From Melampsora larici-populina 98AG31 (Eukaryota > Basidiomycota > Pucciniomycetes > Pucciniales > Melampsoraceae), in NCBI RefSeq assembly GCF_000204055.1, contig NW_006768822.1, forward strand, positions 62,001 to 126,000: a stretch of DNA of 64,000 bases, read 5' to 3'. This document shows positions 1 through 11,056 of this stretch, one piece after another. Position numbers and translations under genes: made by a program. Numbering within the stretch: position 1 is the stretch's first letter; every line of letters starts with the position of its first letter. The notes beneath the pieces are model-generated. The model was not told the origin of the DNA. It did no database searches and saw only the letters and a program-made list of their open reading frames with translations.

Positions 1-1180
1 AACGATCCAAATGCGTGCATTGATTGTTACACAAGACGCTAGCATCATCATTGGCAAAGGTGGTCGGTAAGTAGCAGTTGCGATTACATTCTCGCCATCA
101 TATATGGTGGCCACATCAGAAGTCTGCGAACCTGCTCTTACCTTGAGTGATTCACCTTTTTCGCTACCCTCTAGTCACATTAATGAGATCCGAGAGAAAT
201 CGGGCGCACGGGCAACTATATCTGAAGCTGTACCAGGAAACGCCGAACGTATTTTGAGTGTCGGTGGTCCACTCGACGCGGTTTCAAAAGCATTCGGTCT
301 GATTGTGCGACGCATCAACGATGAGCCATTCGACGTTCCTTCGGTGCCGGGCTCGCGTGCAGTAACCATTCGATTTGTGGTACCGAATTCGCGTATGGGA
401 TCAGTCATTGGCAAGGCAGGAAGTAAAATCAAAGAGATTCAAGACATGAGTGGAGCTCGTGTACAAGCATCAGAAGCGATGCTACCTGGCAGCACTGAAC
501 GCGTCCTATCTGTCTCTGGCGTGGCAGACGCCGTTCACATCGCGGTCTATTATGTTGGAATGATCTTGGTGGAGAATCAGGACCGCATGCCTGCCAACAC
601 AACTTATCGACCGGGTCACGCAACCGGACAGGTCAATTCCTTGGGCGGTGGTCGTGGTCCCATGGGCGGTGGAGCAGTTGGCCCGGCCGGCGGACCTGCT
701 TACTATGGTCATCCGCCTCAAGGTGGCCATCCGCTTCACGGACTTCACGGACTTCACGGTCATCCTCACGCTCACCCCCACGCTCACCCTCACCCTCATC
801 CCCACCCTCATCCTCATCCTCATAGTGCCGGCGGGTATCCTAGTAGTGCTCACCAACCCGGAAGTCAAACCCAACAGATATATATCCCCAACGAACTTGT
901 AGGAGCCGTCATTGGTAAAGGAGGACAGAAGATTAATGAGATCAGGCAAGCTAGTGCGACACACATCAAAATTATGGAACCAGGAGAGGGTGGACAGGCT
1001 GCGAGCACCAATGAACGTGTCAGTATCTCGAACGTTTTGTTTGATTCAGTCTCCTCGGTCTGTCGCTGACGTTCTCTTCCGTTTACACAGCTCGTCACTA
1101 TCACGGGTCAACCCCTACAGATCCAGATGGCTGTGCAACTGTTATATCAGCGGTTAGAAGCCGAAAAACAAAAACGTTAG
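1..1180 (+). CDS. Three-KH-domain RNA-binding protein (5' end outside window)
   Basis: Exons 2-66, 175-1018 and 1091-1180 join in phase; the 5' part lies before the window. Three KH domains are visible. The first is split by intron 1, with GKGGR joined to HINEIREKSGA. The second has the GXXG loop as VIGKAGSKIKEIQ, and the third, near the C-terminus, as VIGKGGQKINEIR. The linker between KH2 and KH3 is glycine-rich and then carries a His-Pro/His-Ala run from hexamer repeats at about 735-825. The protein ends LEAEKQKR. This layout is that of fungal PCBP/hnRNP-K-like proteins (S. pombe Rnc1, S. cerevisiae Hek2/Pbp2), which bind mRNA and affect its stability or localisation. That function is inferred from the family. 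Intron 2 uses a GTCAGT donor at 1019. Confidence 0.88.
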
Positions 1181-2722
1181 TGGCATTTAATTGAATCCTG
1201 TAACGTTTCCTCTCCGAAGGTGCTAATTCCTTCAATTTCCCGACCCAATCTTTTGATCTAATAATAACAGAAGCTCAACCGATGGGTGGAATGTAATTAT
1301 CATGTTTTTAAATAATGGGTCCTTTAGAATATAAAAAATCACAATGAATGCTACTTTTTTTCTACTTTGTTACCTGAGTTTTATTATACTACTTGCTCTT
1401 CTTTCAACCCATTACAAGGCAGGATATGTGGACGTATGAAATGAAATGCAAGATGAAATCAATCTGATGTGTTGTCAATGGTTCATTCGTTTTGTCTTTA
1501 CATGATCGTGATGCCCAAACGGACCTGATGAGCAAATTCAAAAACAATGACAAATGAACTCCACTCGCATTTGTCTATATTTCTTCTGCTTCTCACAATT
1601 TCCACTGTAGATGTTGTCGCAGTTGGTGCCGGAGAAAATTTTCTCAACGAACTATCCTAGCCAAAAGACCATTGATGGACTGGAAAAAGGCAACCATGTA
1701 GGCATTTATTTGCCATGATCATTGCTGAGTCTCAGCCATCAAAACTGTAAAAATCAGTTTACACGACTAGGAGTGACCATGGTTGGTGACAGCAAGAACC
1801 ACATAATTGAGTATTTTTTCAAAAGTTGTTCCACAAGTCACAAAAGTCATTTACAAAACAAAGCAAGATAGATTTGAGGCCGTCTTGTTGATGGTTATCC
1901 AAAATTACCCACAGCGGAACAAATTCCAAAAGTCTGTTTTTTTTAACTTTTATAAGACTGATGAAGATGGGTTCTTTGTTGTTGTAATTACAAAATACCC
2001 AGTCCGTGGTTTCATGCTTCTTGCTATCACCAACCATACACTTGCGCTTCATAGACCTTACTCTGCCTTATGATCAGCGCTCATCCCCTTCTCAACACTA
2101 GATGATCGCGGCAAGTTATGGGTCAGGAAAAAAGACCTTTCACTGTGTAAGATGAGCTTCTCAAAGAGAGATCAAGATTGATCAAATGGTTTCCGTTGAA
2201 TCAATCGAAATTCTAAACTTTCATATCTCACAAGAAAATATAACTTCAAATCAAATTAAAAAGATTTCTTCAAATAGTATGTTACTAAACTGATGACCAA
2301 GAAAAATAATATATATATATGTATGTGTAATGCAGTATAGGTAAAATAATCTATCAGGAAACAAAATTCCAAGAATTAATCAAGTACCAAAAAGCAAAGA
2401 GAAGAAAATCAACAAATATACTAATTACACATTGTCAAAAAAAACTAATTCATCTCATACTTTATAATCATTTTACATCTTGAAACCAAAAAAAAAAGAA
2501 AACCGAAGTAAAAAAAACTTGATTACAGACATTTAGATAACAATATATATATATATATATGAAGAGAAGTGATATGAATCAAGAAGAAAACAAAATTAAA
2601 TGCCCAAATTGGATTTCTTTTTTCCTACAGAATAAGAATTCTAAAACCAAAACCAAGAAGAAAAAGACGAAGACGATTGAAATTAAATAAGATTTTATGT
2701 TTCATTTTTCAGACAATGATTT
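1181..2722. other. Intergenic region between KH and LIM genes
   Basis: This holds the 3' ends of the convergent KH and LIM genes. I see no gene in it. It is AT-rich, with TA dinucleotide runs near 2310-2330 and 2543-2560 and A-rich tracts from 2400 to 2700. The only structure is an inverted-repeat element at 1772-2042, listed separately. Confidence 0.6.
1772..2042. mobile_element. Possible small inverted-repeat (MITE-like) element
   Basis: The sequence at 1772-1798 is matched imperfectly by the reverse complement of 2018-2042; both arms share ATGGTTGGTGA and AGCAAGAA. The ends are 271 bases apart and the interior has no convincing gene. Short ORFs on both strands are shadows of each other. 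I could not identify a target-site duplication, so the element class is unknown. Confidence 0.4.
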
Positions 2723-5680
2723 TCATCTTTTCCTAACGTTTTGAATAATCGTACGTCTTCTTTCCATAGGTCTACTTGGAGGTTGATCACGAGAAGGTTT
2801 ACGAGTCCAAGGAGTATGAGGTGTAGGATTCAATGAATGATTCGATGGTGGTGGATGATGTTGTGAATATGGTTGTTGTTGTTGTAAACCCAAAGATTCA
2901 GATTGTTGAAGTCTTGCATGTTTTTCACACCAAGGTAAAAAATTTATCACAAAATGAAATTCTTCTAAACTAATCTTACAACCCGGTTTAGAACACATAA
3001 AATGTTCTGGATGATAAAGTCTTTTTCGTTGAACACTTGAACTTGATTTACTAAAACTTGATGCTCCATCTGATACAGATCTACTGCCGCTGGTTTCTGA
3101 TGATTCTAATGATAATGAAATACATGGACCTTCGATACCTCTTTGACAAGACTCATTTGCACAAATCGTTCCAGCAAATCGATGATAATGTCGAGCACAC
3201 TAATCAATCCCCAATTCCAACCATAAAATCAGTCAAACTAAACTTTTGTGAAATTGAGAAAAAGAAAATCTTACCACTGGTTTTCTTTCCCAAACATAAA
3301 ACTCTCCATCTGGAAATTTAGCCGAACATTGAAAACAATTAAAACATTCAGGATGATATTTTCCTAAAACCTTTCCAACTCGATCAGTCACAGCTCTACG
3401 TTCGATCGGTCTATCACATTTTCTACACTTAGGTAAATATAATTCAGCATAACAAGTTTGACAGAATAGCGATTTAGCCGTTCCATTTGGATCGATAGAT
3501 GATGATCTGATTTTAGCTGTACGTGAATCCGTTCGTTTTCCACAATGTTGACATCTATCATCTCCTGTTGCTTTGTTTGTAAATAAAGCTCTGGCTGGTG
3601 GTGGTGAGGGTGGATGATCAAAACCTAATTGTGAAATCGAGTCTGATGGTCGGATTCCAGGTGAGTCTGGTACATTAGGTAGATTGTTGGCTGAGTTATT
3701 CCTAAGATGAACACGTGGTGTCACTGTGTGATAGAACACAAAAAGAGCAAAATGAGTTCCAAATTCATGAAATCAAAATATTCAAGACTCCAGAAAACTT
3801 ACTATCAGGATCATGCGCGTCAAACATGGCATCTGACTCAGTCGCACTACGCTTGTGTGGGGATTTGACAGCTGGACTCGATGTTGTTCTAGGAGGTGTA
3901 GATTTTTTCTTTTCCTTCAATTGATAAGTTGATAACTCCGCCTTTCGAGTCATCTCATTCATCAGATCACCCATAAGATCTTCAAGACCATCTGAAGGTT
4001 TCTGATTAGGTTTACGTGAAGATTTACTACGTGATTTAGGAGTTTCATATACTTTGAATGAAGGATTATCTTTTTCTTCATCAGAATCAATGAATGCTTC
4101 ACTTGCTAAAAGTCTATCGAGACCAGCAGAAGCAGATTGTGAAGAAGGTAGTTTTCGCAGTGGAGGTGGTTTAGGATCTCGTCGAGCTTCACTACCTGAG
4201 CGCTGTCTTGTGCGGTCGTCGAATGGCATCGAAGTAGAGCTTGGAAGAGGTCGGTCTTTACGAAGCTGAGAACGTTGTAATGAAGCAAACCCAATCTTTT
4301 CTGAAGGTGATATTTCGGGTGAAGTAGGAGGCGTGATGACTTTTTTCGACTTGGATTTCGAGGTTTGGGCAGACTCGATGGAAACGTTTGAAGGCCTTGA
4401 TGAAGAACCTGATTGACTGGTGGTATCAATGGGAGATCTTCGAGGTTCTTCCCATTTTTTAATTGTGATTGGTTTGGTCTTTGTTGTTGGCGTGGTGGTG
4501 GTGGTGATTGGAAGGCTATCCTTATTCATAGGAACAAGTTGAGCATATTTTTCCAAAAAAGGAATACGCGAACGTCCTACTGGATTACTTGGGCCAGATG
4601 ACTCTGAGTTAAGGATTGAAGAGCCTGAAGATGATAGTCGATGGACTCGTGGAGTACGCTGAGAAGTACGAGAAATAGGTCGAGGAGGTGACTTTTCAGG
4701 AGTTGGAGGAAGGGTAGGTGGGGGAGAAGGAGCCGTCTCGGCTGAAGGCTTCATGAAGGAAGAGAAGAGTGACTGTACCAATGAAGGCTGAGTGGCGGGT
4801 GGAGGAGAAGATTCAGGTGTTGGTTCTGATTTAGGTGGTGAAGGTGGTGCCTCAACTTTTGGTGCGGAAATGATTTTTGAAATTGAAGATTGAGGGATGT
4901 CTAAATGGCAATTTATTAGGAAAACCAATCAGTTAGCACGACCGTCAATCAAATCACTTGATTGTAGAAACCTGGATATGATCAATATATAACTCCTCTA
5001 ATTGAAGACATTTATATCAAGGTCTATGACCGTGCTGAACGACAAAGTCATCAACCACAAGTGGCTTCCTAGGTGATTTGAAGTCATTACAGTGCTCTTG
5101 ATTTGTTGATATAGTTCGTCTGTGCTTGTGTTGAATATATAGCTATGAAAGCTCATATATAGTGGCTGTCGACTGAGACTCATGCCAGAGTAGCCACCTA
5201 GCCAAGAAAGAGGAGAAAGAACGAGAAAGATCTTGGCTCACGTTTGGATTCATGTTTCTTCTGTTGGGGGGAAGAGGGTCTGGCCGGTGCTGGGACTGGT
5301 TTTGATGCTGGCGCTGGTATTGATGCTCGTATTGATGCTGGTGCTGGTGCTGGTGCTGGTGCTGGTGCTGGTGCTGGTGGAGTTGAACTTGGAAGTTTCG
5401 AGACTGGCTTTGGTGAACAAACATGTTCACCAAGTTCCAAGAGTGGTACATCTCCACCACAATCGCTACATTTGATAACTGCACCCACGCTAGCAGAGAC
5501 CGGTCTTTCTTCTGATTTTGGAGGTAATAAGTTGGAACCGGTCTCATTCTTAGAATCAGCTTCTGAAGGTTTTGAATCTGAAGTGTTTGAAGTAGTAGGC
5601 TCAGGTGTTGCAGTACTTCCTCCAAACCCAAAGGTAGCAAGAGAAGCAATAGTAGGAGTAGTAAAGAAAGCGAGGGCCAT
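2723..5680 (-). CDS. LIM-domain protein, paxillin-like, 820 aa
   Basis: Exons on the minus strand are 5680-5242, 4900-3803, 3723-3275 and 3199-2723, all in phase. The start is the ATG at 5680 (followed by GCC); the frame upstream of it has no ATG. The N-terminal 550 residues are proline/serine-rich and low in complexity, with a Pro-Ala dipeptide run near 5330-5385. The C-terminal part holds zinc-binding modules: CQHC with CQTC, then a full LIM domain (CRKC, HPEC, FQC, CARH) spanning the exon 3/4 junction. A degenerate second LIM follows (HPEHFMC to WCEKH). LIM domains bind proteins, and fungal paxillin-like LIM proteins (Pxl1 type) act in polarity, Rho signalling and septation. Assignment to the Pxl1 group rests on architecture only. 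Confidence 0.8.
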
Positions 5681-8017
5681 GGGATGATTGGTTGATGTAA
5701 GATTCAATTTCTCAGATGCTTGGGTCGTGCTTGGGTTCAGTCCAAAATCAATGAAGTTGATTGATAGTTGTAAAATCCAGTTTTTGAAATCTTCTTCAAT
5801 GGGATTCTAGGATGATCCGAGGTCGGTGGTGTTGGGTATCAGTGAACTGGAAAGATCAAGATGATATAAGATCTCATGATGACTAGTCACATCAAGAAAG
5901 AAATAAGGAAAAATTGAATGTAAAATGTTGGGGTTGGAATATGTTTTTTAGCGGGATGGGATAAAATTGAAAAAAGGGTAACGAAAGAAACAAGGACAAC
6001 AGGAACAATGGTGATGGAATCGAGTCAAGATCAAAAGAAGAAGAGAAAAAAAAAGTTCTACATACCATCTATGTCCAACAAGGCATAGAATTGAATTCTC
6101 GAGGATTAGAAGTTACAATGGATACCAAGACTTCGTTTCTGTTACCGACCGGACCACGAAGGTATGGTAATATACAGGATCCTTATCGAAGTGGTTGGTG
6201 ACCAGAAGTTTTGATTCGAGGAAATACTCAAAGGGTATCGATTGAGTTAAGGATTGAGCGCATATATCCAGCTCGATTCGCTTTTGTGTGGATGAGTGAA
6301 TTGAAACTCGGAGAAAAAAAAGAAAGAAAGAAAGAAAGAAAAAAGAACAAAGGAGAACGTGTTAGAGTGAATGAGATTGAGAGAGACAGAGAATTGATCA
6401 TCTTGGCTACCGATACCACGCCCACCATCGTCACATGGAAAAAAGAACAAGAAAAAGAAGAACAAGAAAAAAAAGCATGTTGTTTTCAAACAATGGCAAC
6501 CATGAACTCGGCATTCATACCAAACCTCTTATGGATATTTTTAAGGGTCTTTTTCTTCAATTCTTCAGGGACCATTCCAGCTTACAGCTTCAAAAGAAGA
6601 AAATATGTAAGAATGAGTCAGGATCTTGAAGATGATGGTTACATCAAATCTCCTGTTGGATCCTTGAACAGGCTCTTGCGATGGTTTTGGGTTGAGTTAA
6701 GTGAACTGCAATCGATCCATTTCATAACACCACAAATGAAATCGATATCTTTCAAAGTTTGATGATGGCACTTGTGTTGGACTTGCATGTGAGCTCAATC
6801 TACTTGCACAAATGCGAGAACGTCGCGATACACAGAGCAATTGAAGACCGCCAACCAAAACCAGCAGCGATGGTACGGCTTCCCCACAATTATTCTGTGA
6901 GACACAGAGAAATCTTTGAGAAACAAAATTCCTTTGAAGGTAATTGAGACGCTATTGACCAGCTCACAAGCACTTTGAAAAGTAAAAAAGCCTGGTCAAC
7001 TTGGTTCAAGCTGAGGTTCAAAACCAACCAGATAATTCAAACTCTTTAAATCTGATGCCTTGGTCTTCGAACCTTGATTGGTTGTTTATGAACCATTTCC
7101 AAACCCCCGCCTGCCAACACTCATGACTCAAGACGTATGGAATTGGATTTTTTGTTACAAACACTTTCAATCAGAAGAGAATTGTACTTTGAATCTTGAT
7201 GAAAAATATATAAAAGTGATCAGTTGATTTTGTGAACCGAGTGATTGGGAAAAGCTCTCATGTTCAGGAGAGAATGGATGTGTCATACTATCAGTGTCCA
7301 AAATCTGATGTAACAAAAGTATGATTCAATCTGGCAAAATGTGCAAGTTTGCAAGGCTCTAAACCCTTCAAACATTTCAACAAAGATAAAGATATCAACT
7401 GATATTCTCTCATGATGAAACACATTGGATCTCATTTCATTCCAACTCTCAACCACTTCTTCTGTCCATAAAAGAACAATGAAGAAAAATTTCAATATGG
7501 TAAATTGAGCAAAGATCTTCTATATATTGAACCTAAATTATAAAAGTGGAAAAAAACTAAATCACAAGACGAAAAGAAAAAAAAAGAAAAAAGTTTACAT
7601 TTTTCAAAAGAAAAAGAAGGTCCATTTGAAAAAGAAGAGAAAAAGAAGCCAAAAGAAAAAAAAAAGAAATGATGCAATAAGAAAAAAAAGAAAAAAGGAA
7701 AATGCTAACCGATATTAAAAGTAAAAAAAAGGAGTTTATATCAGAAGAAGGATGTAGAAAAAAAAACCAAATCAATTTTTTTGAATGATTCTTAAACCTT
7801 TTGTTAACCGTTAACCCTCAGTTGATAATTATCCTAAGAAAATTTTTTAGAACAAAATACAAGAGAGGAATTAAATTCAAACAAACAAATAAATACAATC
7901 CAAATCCAATTCCAAAAAAAAAATCAAATCAAATCAAATTCAAAGAGATACAAGCTAGAGTAAAGCAAAAAAAAGAGAGAAAAAAAAAATCAAGGAAAAG
8001 AAAAAGAGAAGAACAAG
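5681..8017. other. Long gene-poor stretch between LIM 5' end and syntaxin 3' end
   Basis: This is the presumed promoter and 5' leader of the LIM gene (near 5680-6400) and the 3' flank of the syntaxin gene (near 8000). It contains GAAA/AAAG simple repeats at 6315-6345 and 6434-6475, and very A-rich purine tracts at 7540-7740 and 7910-8015. The long ORFs here are products of low complexity and start with non-ATG codons. I see no supported gene. Confidence 0.55.
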
Positions 8018-9733
8018 TTATACACTCCTTTGAGCTTTATTAGTAGGAATCGTTGAATTCGAATTTGAATTATTACTAGAACTCGAATTAGAAGTAGCAG
8101 GTGGTCCACCTAATCCTCCAGGACCTCCAATCGTTCCATTTTTTATCAAAACATAAACTGTGATTCCAGCAGCTAAAGCCACTATTATCAAAAAAAAAAA
8201 CATCATCATCAATGAGAGATGAAGTGGAAGTGATGAGAAAGGTGGGATCTACTTACGGAGAATGACAACTAGAAGGATACAACAACATTTACGTTTTGAA
8301 CGAGCACCTTTGGCTGAGACTACAGCTGTTTTAAGTTCGGTAGTTCTGTTATATAAACCATCAAGAAATCAGAAGTTTGAAATGACTGGATTGGTGGAGT
8401 CTAGATCAGAATACTTACGCTGCTTCTACATCTTGATTGATCACTTCTGCTTGTTTTTCAATATGTTGAACTGCTACATCTTGTTCTTCTACCATGCTAG
8501 CCATCTGATAGAGTAGAGATATGATGTCAGGACACCTTAGTGATCAGTCTTTGCTAGGGTAGTGAAACAAGACATACATCGTTGAAGAGTTGAGCAAGTT
8601 CTGTGATAGTTTGTTCGATTCGTCTCATATCTTCTGCTCTTGATTGAACTTCTTTCAATGCATTCCGAGCAGATCCCATTCGATTAGAACTAACAAGCTA
8701 AATCATAAAGGATTATTATTTGATATTGTAACTTAAGAATAGATGTTAGTGATCAAGACTTACAGCTTGTTGAAAGACTGCACCTCCTCCATTGGCTTCA
8801 TCTTCGACTGCCATTCTCACTTCTTCATCTGTTGCATTAGGTTTAACGATCCGAACCTGACGTTCGACTCTAGCCTTAATAGCTCTTCTACTATTCTGTT
8901 CGACTTCAGCATACCGTTGAACAGTTTCGACAAACCGTTTTTTCAATCCAGCTAATTGTTGAGTTCTAACATTTAAATTTTGTTCTGGATCACCTCTTTG
9001 TCTTAGTAAAGAATGATCAGCTTCATAAGATTGAATTTGAGATTTAATAGATTGAATGAGAGAACGGATTTCATCAGATAATTCAGCTGATTCGACTTGA
9101 GCTGCATTTCGATCTTCAGGTGCAGTTGAATCTAATCCTCTTCGATTCAAATCTCCAACCGAATCAATCATAAATTGTAATTCTTTTAAATCAGTTTGAA
9201 GTGATGCAATCGATTCAAAAAAATCTTCTGTTCCTGAAACCTCTCTGGGTCCATCTTGATGTTTAAAACTTCGAATCGCTCCCATTTCCATTGGTGGTTG
9301 ATCTTCAAACGGATCTCGACCTCTCATCCGACGTCCTCCTGCTGGTGCTCTACTATAATCTTTTTCGTCTTCAAAAGACTGGGGTGATAAACGTCGTTGA
9401 GGATTACGTGGAGCTTGACGAGTACTAGGGTAAGAAGGTGGTGAAGGTGAGTTTCTGTATGTAATGTAGGTATGTATGATGATTTGGAGGAAAGAAGAAT
9501 TAGAAATTGATTGGATGTTAGTTTTAATGAAATTTAATCAATAGATTTTTAAAGAATGGACCGGACCCGTAATTGTTGTTGTTATAGGAATCGTATGTGT
9601 CACCAGCACCACCTGTCTGGAAGAAAAAAAAAGTCAAAAAAAAAGTTTAAGATTCAATTGAATTAGTAGATAGTTGTTTTAAGAAAGAAAAAAAGGAACT
9701 TACTCGCATGCCAGCTAATCTATCACGAGCCAT
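8018..9733 (-). CDS. SSO1: Plasma-membrane syntaxin (Qa-SNARE), 409 aa
   Basis: Seven exons join in phase: 9733-9704, 9616-9567, 9454-8764, 8697-8578, 8504-8419, 8345-8257 and 8181-8018. Residues 1-70 are a disordered Asn/Ser/Pro-rich leader. An N-terminal three-helix-bundle region follows (about 85-250). The SNARE motif runs from about 275 to 326 (AEDMRRIEQTITELAQLFND onward, with the central Gln in ELAQLF). A short basic linker, the Cys patch KRKCCC and a single membrane anchor (about 347-370) come next. The tail after the anchor is unusually long, about 40 Gly/Ser/Asn residues. Sso1/Psy1-type syntaxins pair with Sec9 and Snc v-SNAREs in exocytosis at the plasma membrane. The first coding exon is only 30 bases, and exon 2 uses an atypical donor, GTCCGG. 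Confidence 0.9.
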
Positions 9734-11056
9734 GATGATGAGTTAAAAAGAAGAGGATGAGAAGTTGGAATGAGTTACAATGAGAGAAAATGATGAAGAG
9801 TAGATATGTTGTATTGGTCTGTCCAGCAGTGAAGAGAATTGAATTGAATTGATTTGATTCCTGATTGAGTGAATGAGTTTTGTTAGTTTGATGAAGTGGT
9901 GAGAATAAGAATCAGGATGAGGATGAGAATGAGAATGAAAAGTTTTCGATGAGAAAGAATAATAATGAAAAAATGTAAAACTACAAAACAACAACAACAA
10001 CAACAAGTCGAAAATTCAATTTAGTTTTACAATATTTCAGACTAAGACTAGACTGAAATCCAATTTGGATAATTATAACCAAGACTCAGTCACACTCACA
10101 CTCATAGAAAGTTTACTAAAATTTACTCAATTCTTCATTCAAACTTGGATTCAGCAAAGTCGACAAAAATTGACTACCTATAACATGATATAGAAGCTTC
10201 TTATTTCACCTAACACACCCTAACTTGATCAAACGAGATCTTTTGTTTCAATGATACACAATGTCAGAACGGCTCTACACTGATGAACCTTGGGAATGGA
10301 TTAAAACATCAATGAGCGCAGTCTGAGCGACATTGTTGATTCTGATCTTGACATGCCCATTCCTTGTGTGCTAGCCATGAATTCCAATGGCTAAAATATC
10401 CACAATGAGAGATAACCAGGCTTTGTTTAGTTCTAACTGAGAGTGATCATGAGTGATCTGATCTGATCTGATCATCATCATTTCGTACTACTACCTATGA
10501 AAAGATGAATACAAATTCAAACAAAGAGTAAGCCCACTCCACCATGCAATCAGACCAAAAGAACTTATCTTGGTACGCCTCTGAGTCTGGGGAAAAGCAC
10601 AAAACAATCTGCCAGATGAATATCACCTGATCAATTAGGCAGGGCATAGGTAAGAATATCTTTTTCTGAAGACTGAGATGATAGATTACAAAGCTACAAC
10701 TTTCATCAAATCAATAAATCATGATGATCAATTAATTAAATCAAGAATTCCTACTTGACAGATTTCTTGACCCAAAGAAATGGGGATCTCGTTATCAATG
10801 TTTCCCTATCCAAATGCTTCAAGATGAATCACATTTAATTCCAACAAATGCTCATCAAAACCCCGGGCCCAGCAAAAGTTTTAAAGATCCAATTCCAATT
10901 CCCCAAAAAAACCCAGTTTGATCATTCTCTTGTACTATTTCAGGATCCAGCTAGCTCATTCCTACACAAGTCAAACATTTCAATCTGATTCTTTTTTGCA
11001 TTGGTATATATCTATTATAAACAAGCCTTAATGATCACTTTTTTTTATAATTTTTT
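9734..11056. other. Intergenic region, syntaxin promoter and ELP1 3' flank
   Basis: I find no gene. A short TGATC/GATCT tandem lies near 10448-10475, and A/T tracts lie near 11040-11056 just past the ELP1 stop. The part near 9734-10000 is the likely promoter and 5' UTR of the syntaxin gene. Confidence 0.55.

Noticed and set aside
506..964. 152-aa minus-strand ORF under the KH gene
   Set aside because: It is antisense to the His-rich repeat of the KH protein; the coding evidence is on the other strand.
5143..5687. Repetitive ORFs on both strands over the Pro-Ala run
   Set aside because: They are alternative frames of the same trinucleotide-type repeat; only the LIM reading frame splices in phase.
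6211..6762. 183-aa plus-strand ORF
   Set aside because: It starts at a non-ATG codon, is dominated by Lys/Glu from GAAA repeats, and shows no domain; it lies in the probable LIM promoter and leader.
7527..8043. Lys-rich and Phe-rich ORFs
   Set aside because: They are products of A-rich purine tracts with no ATG context or domain.
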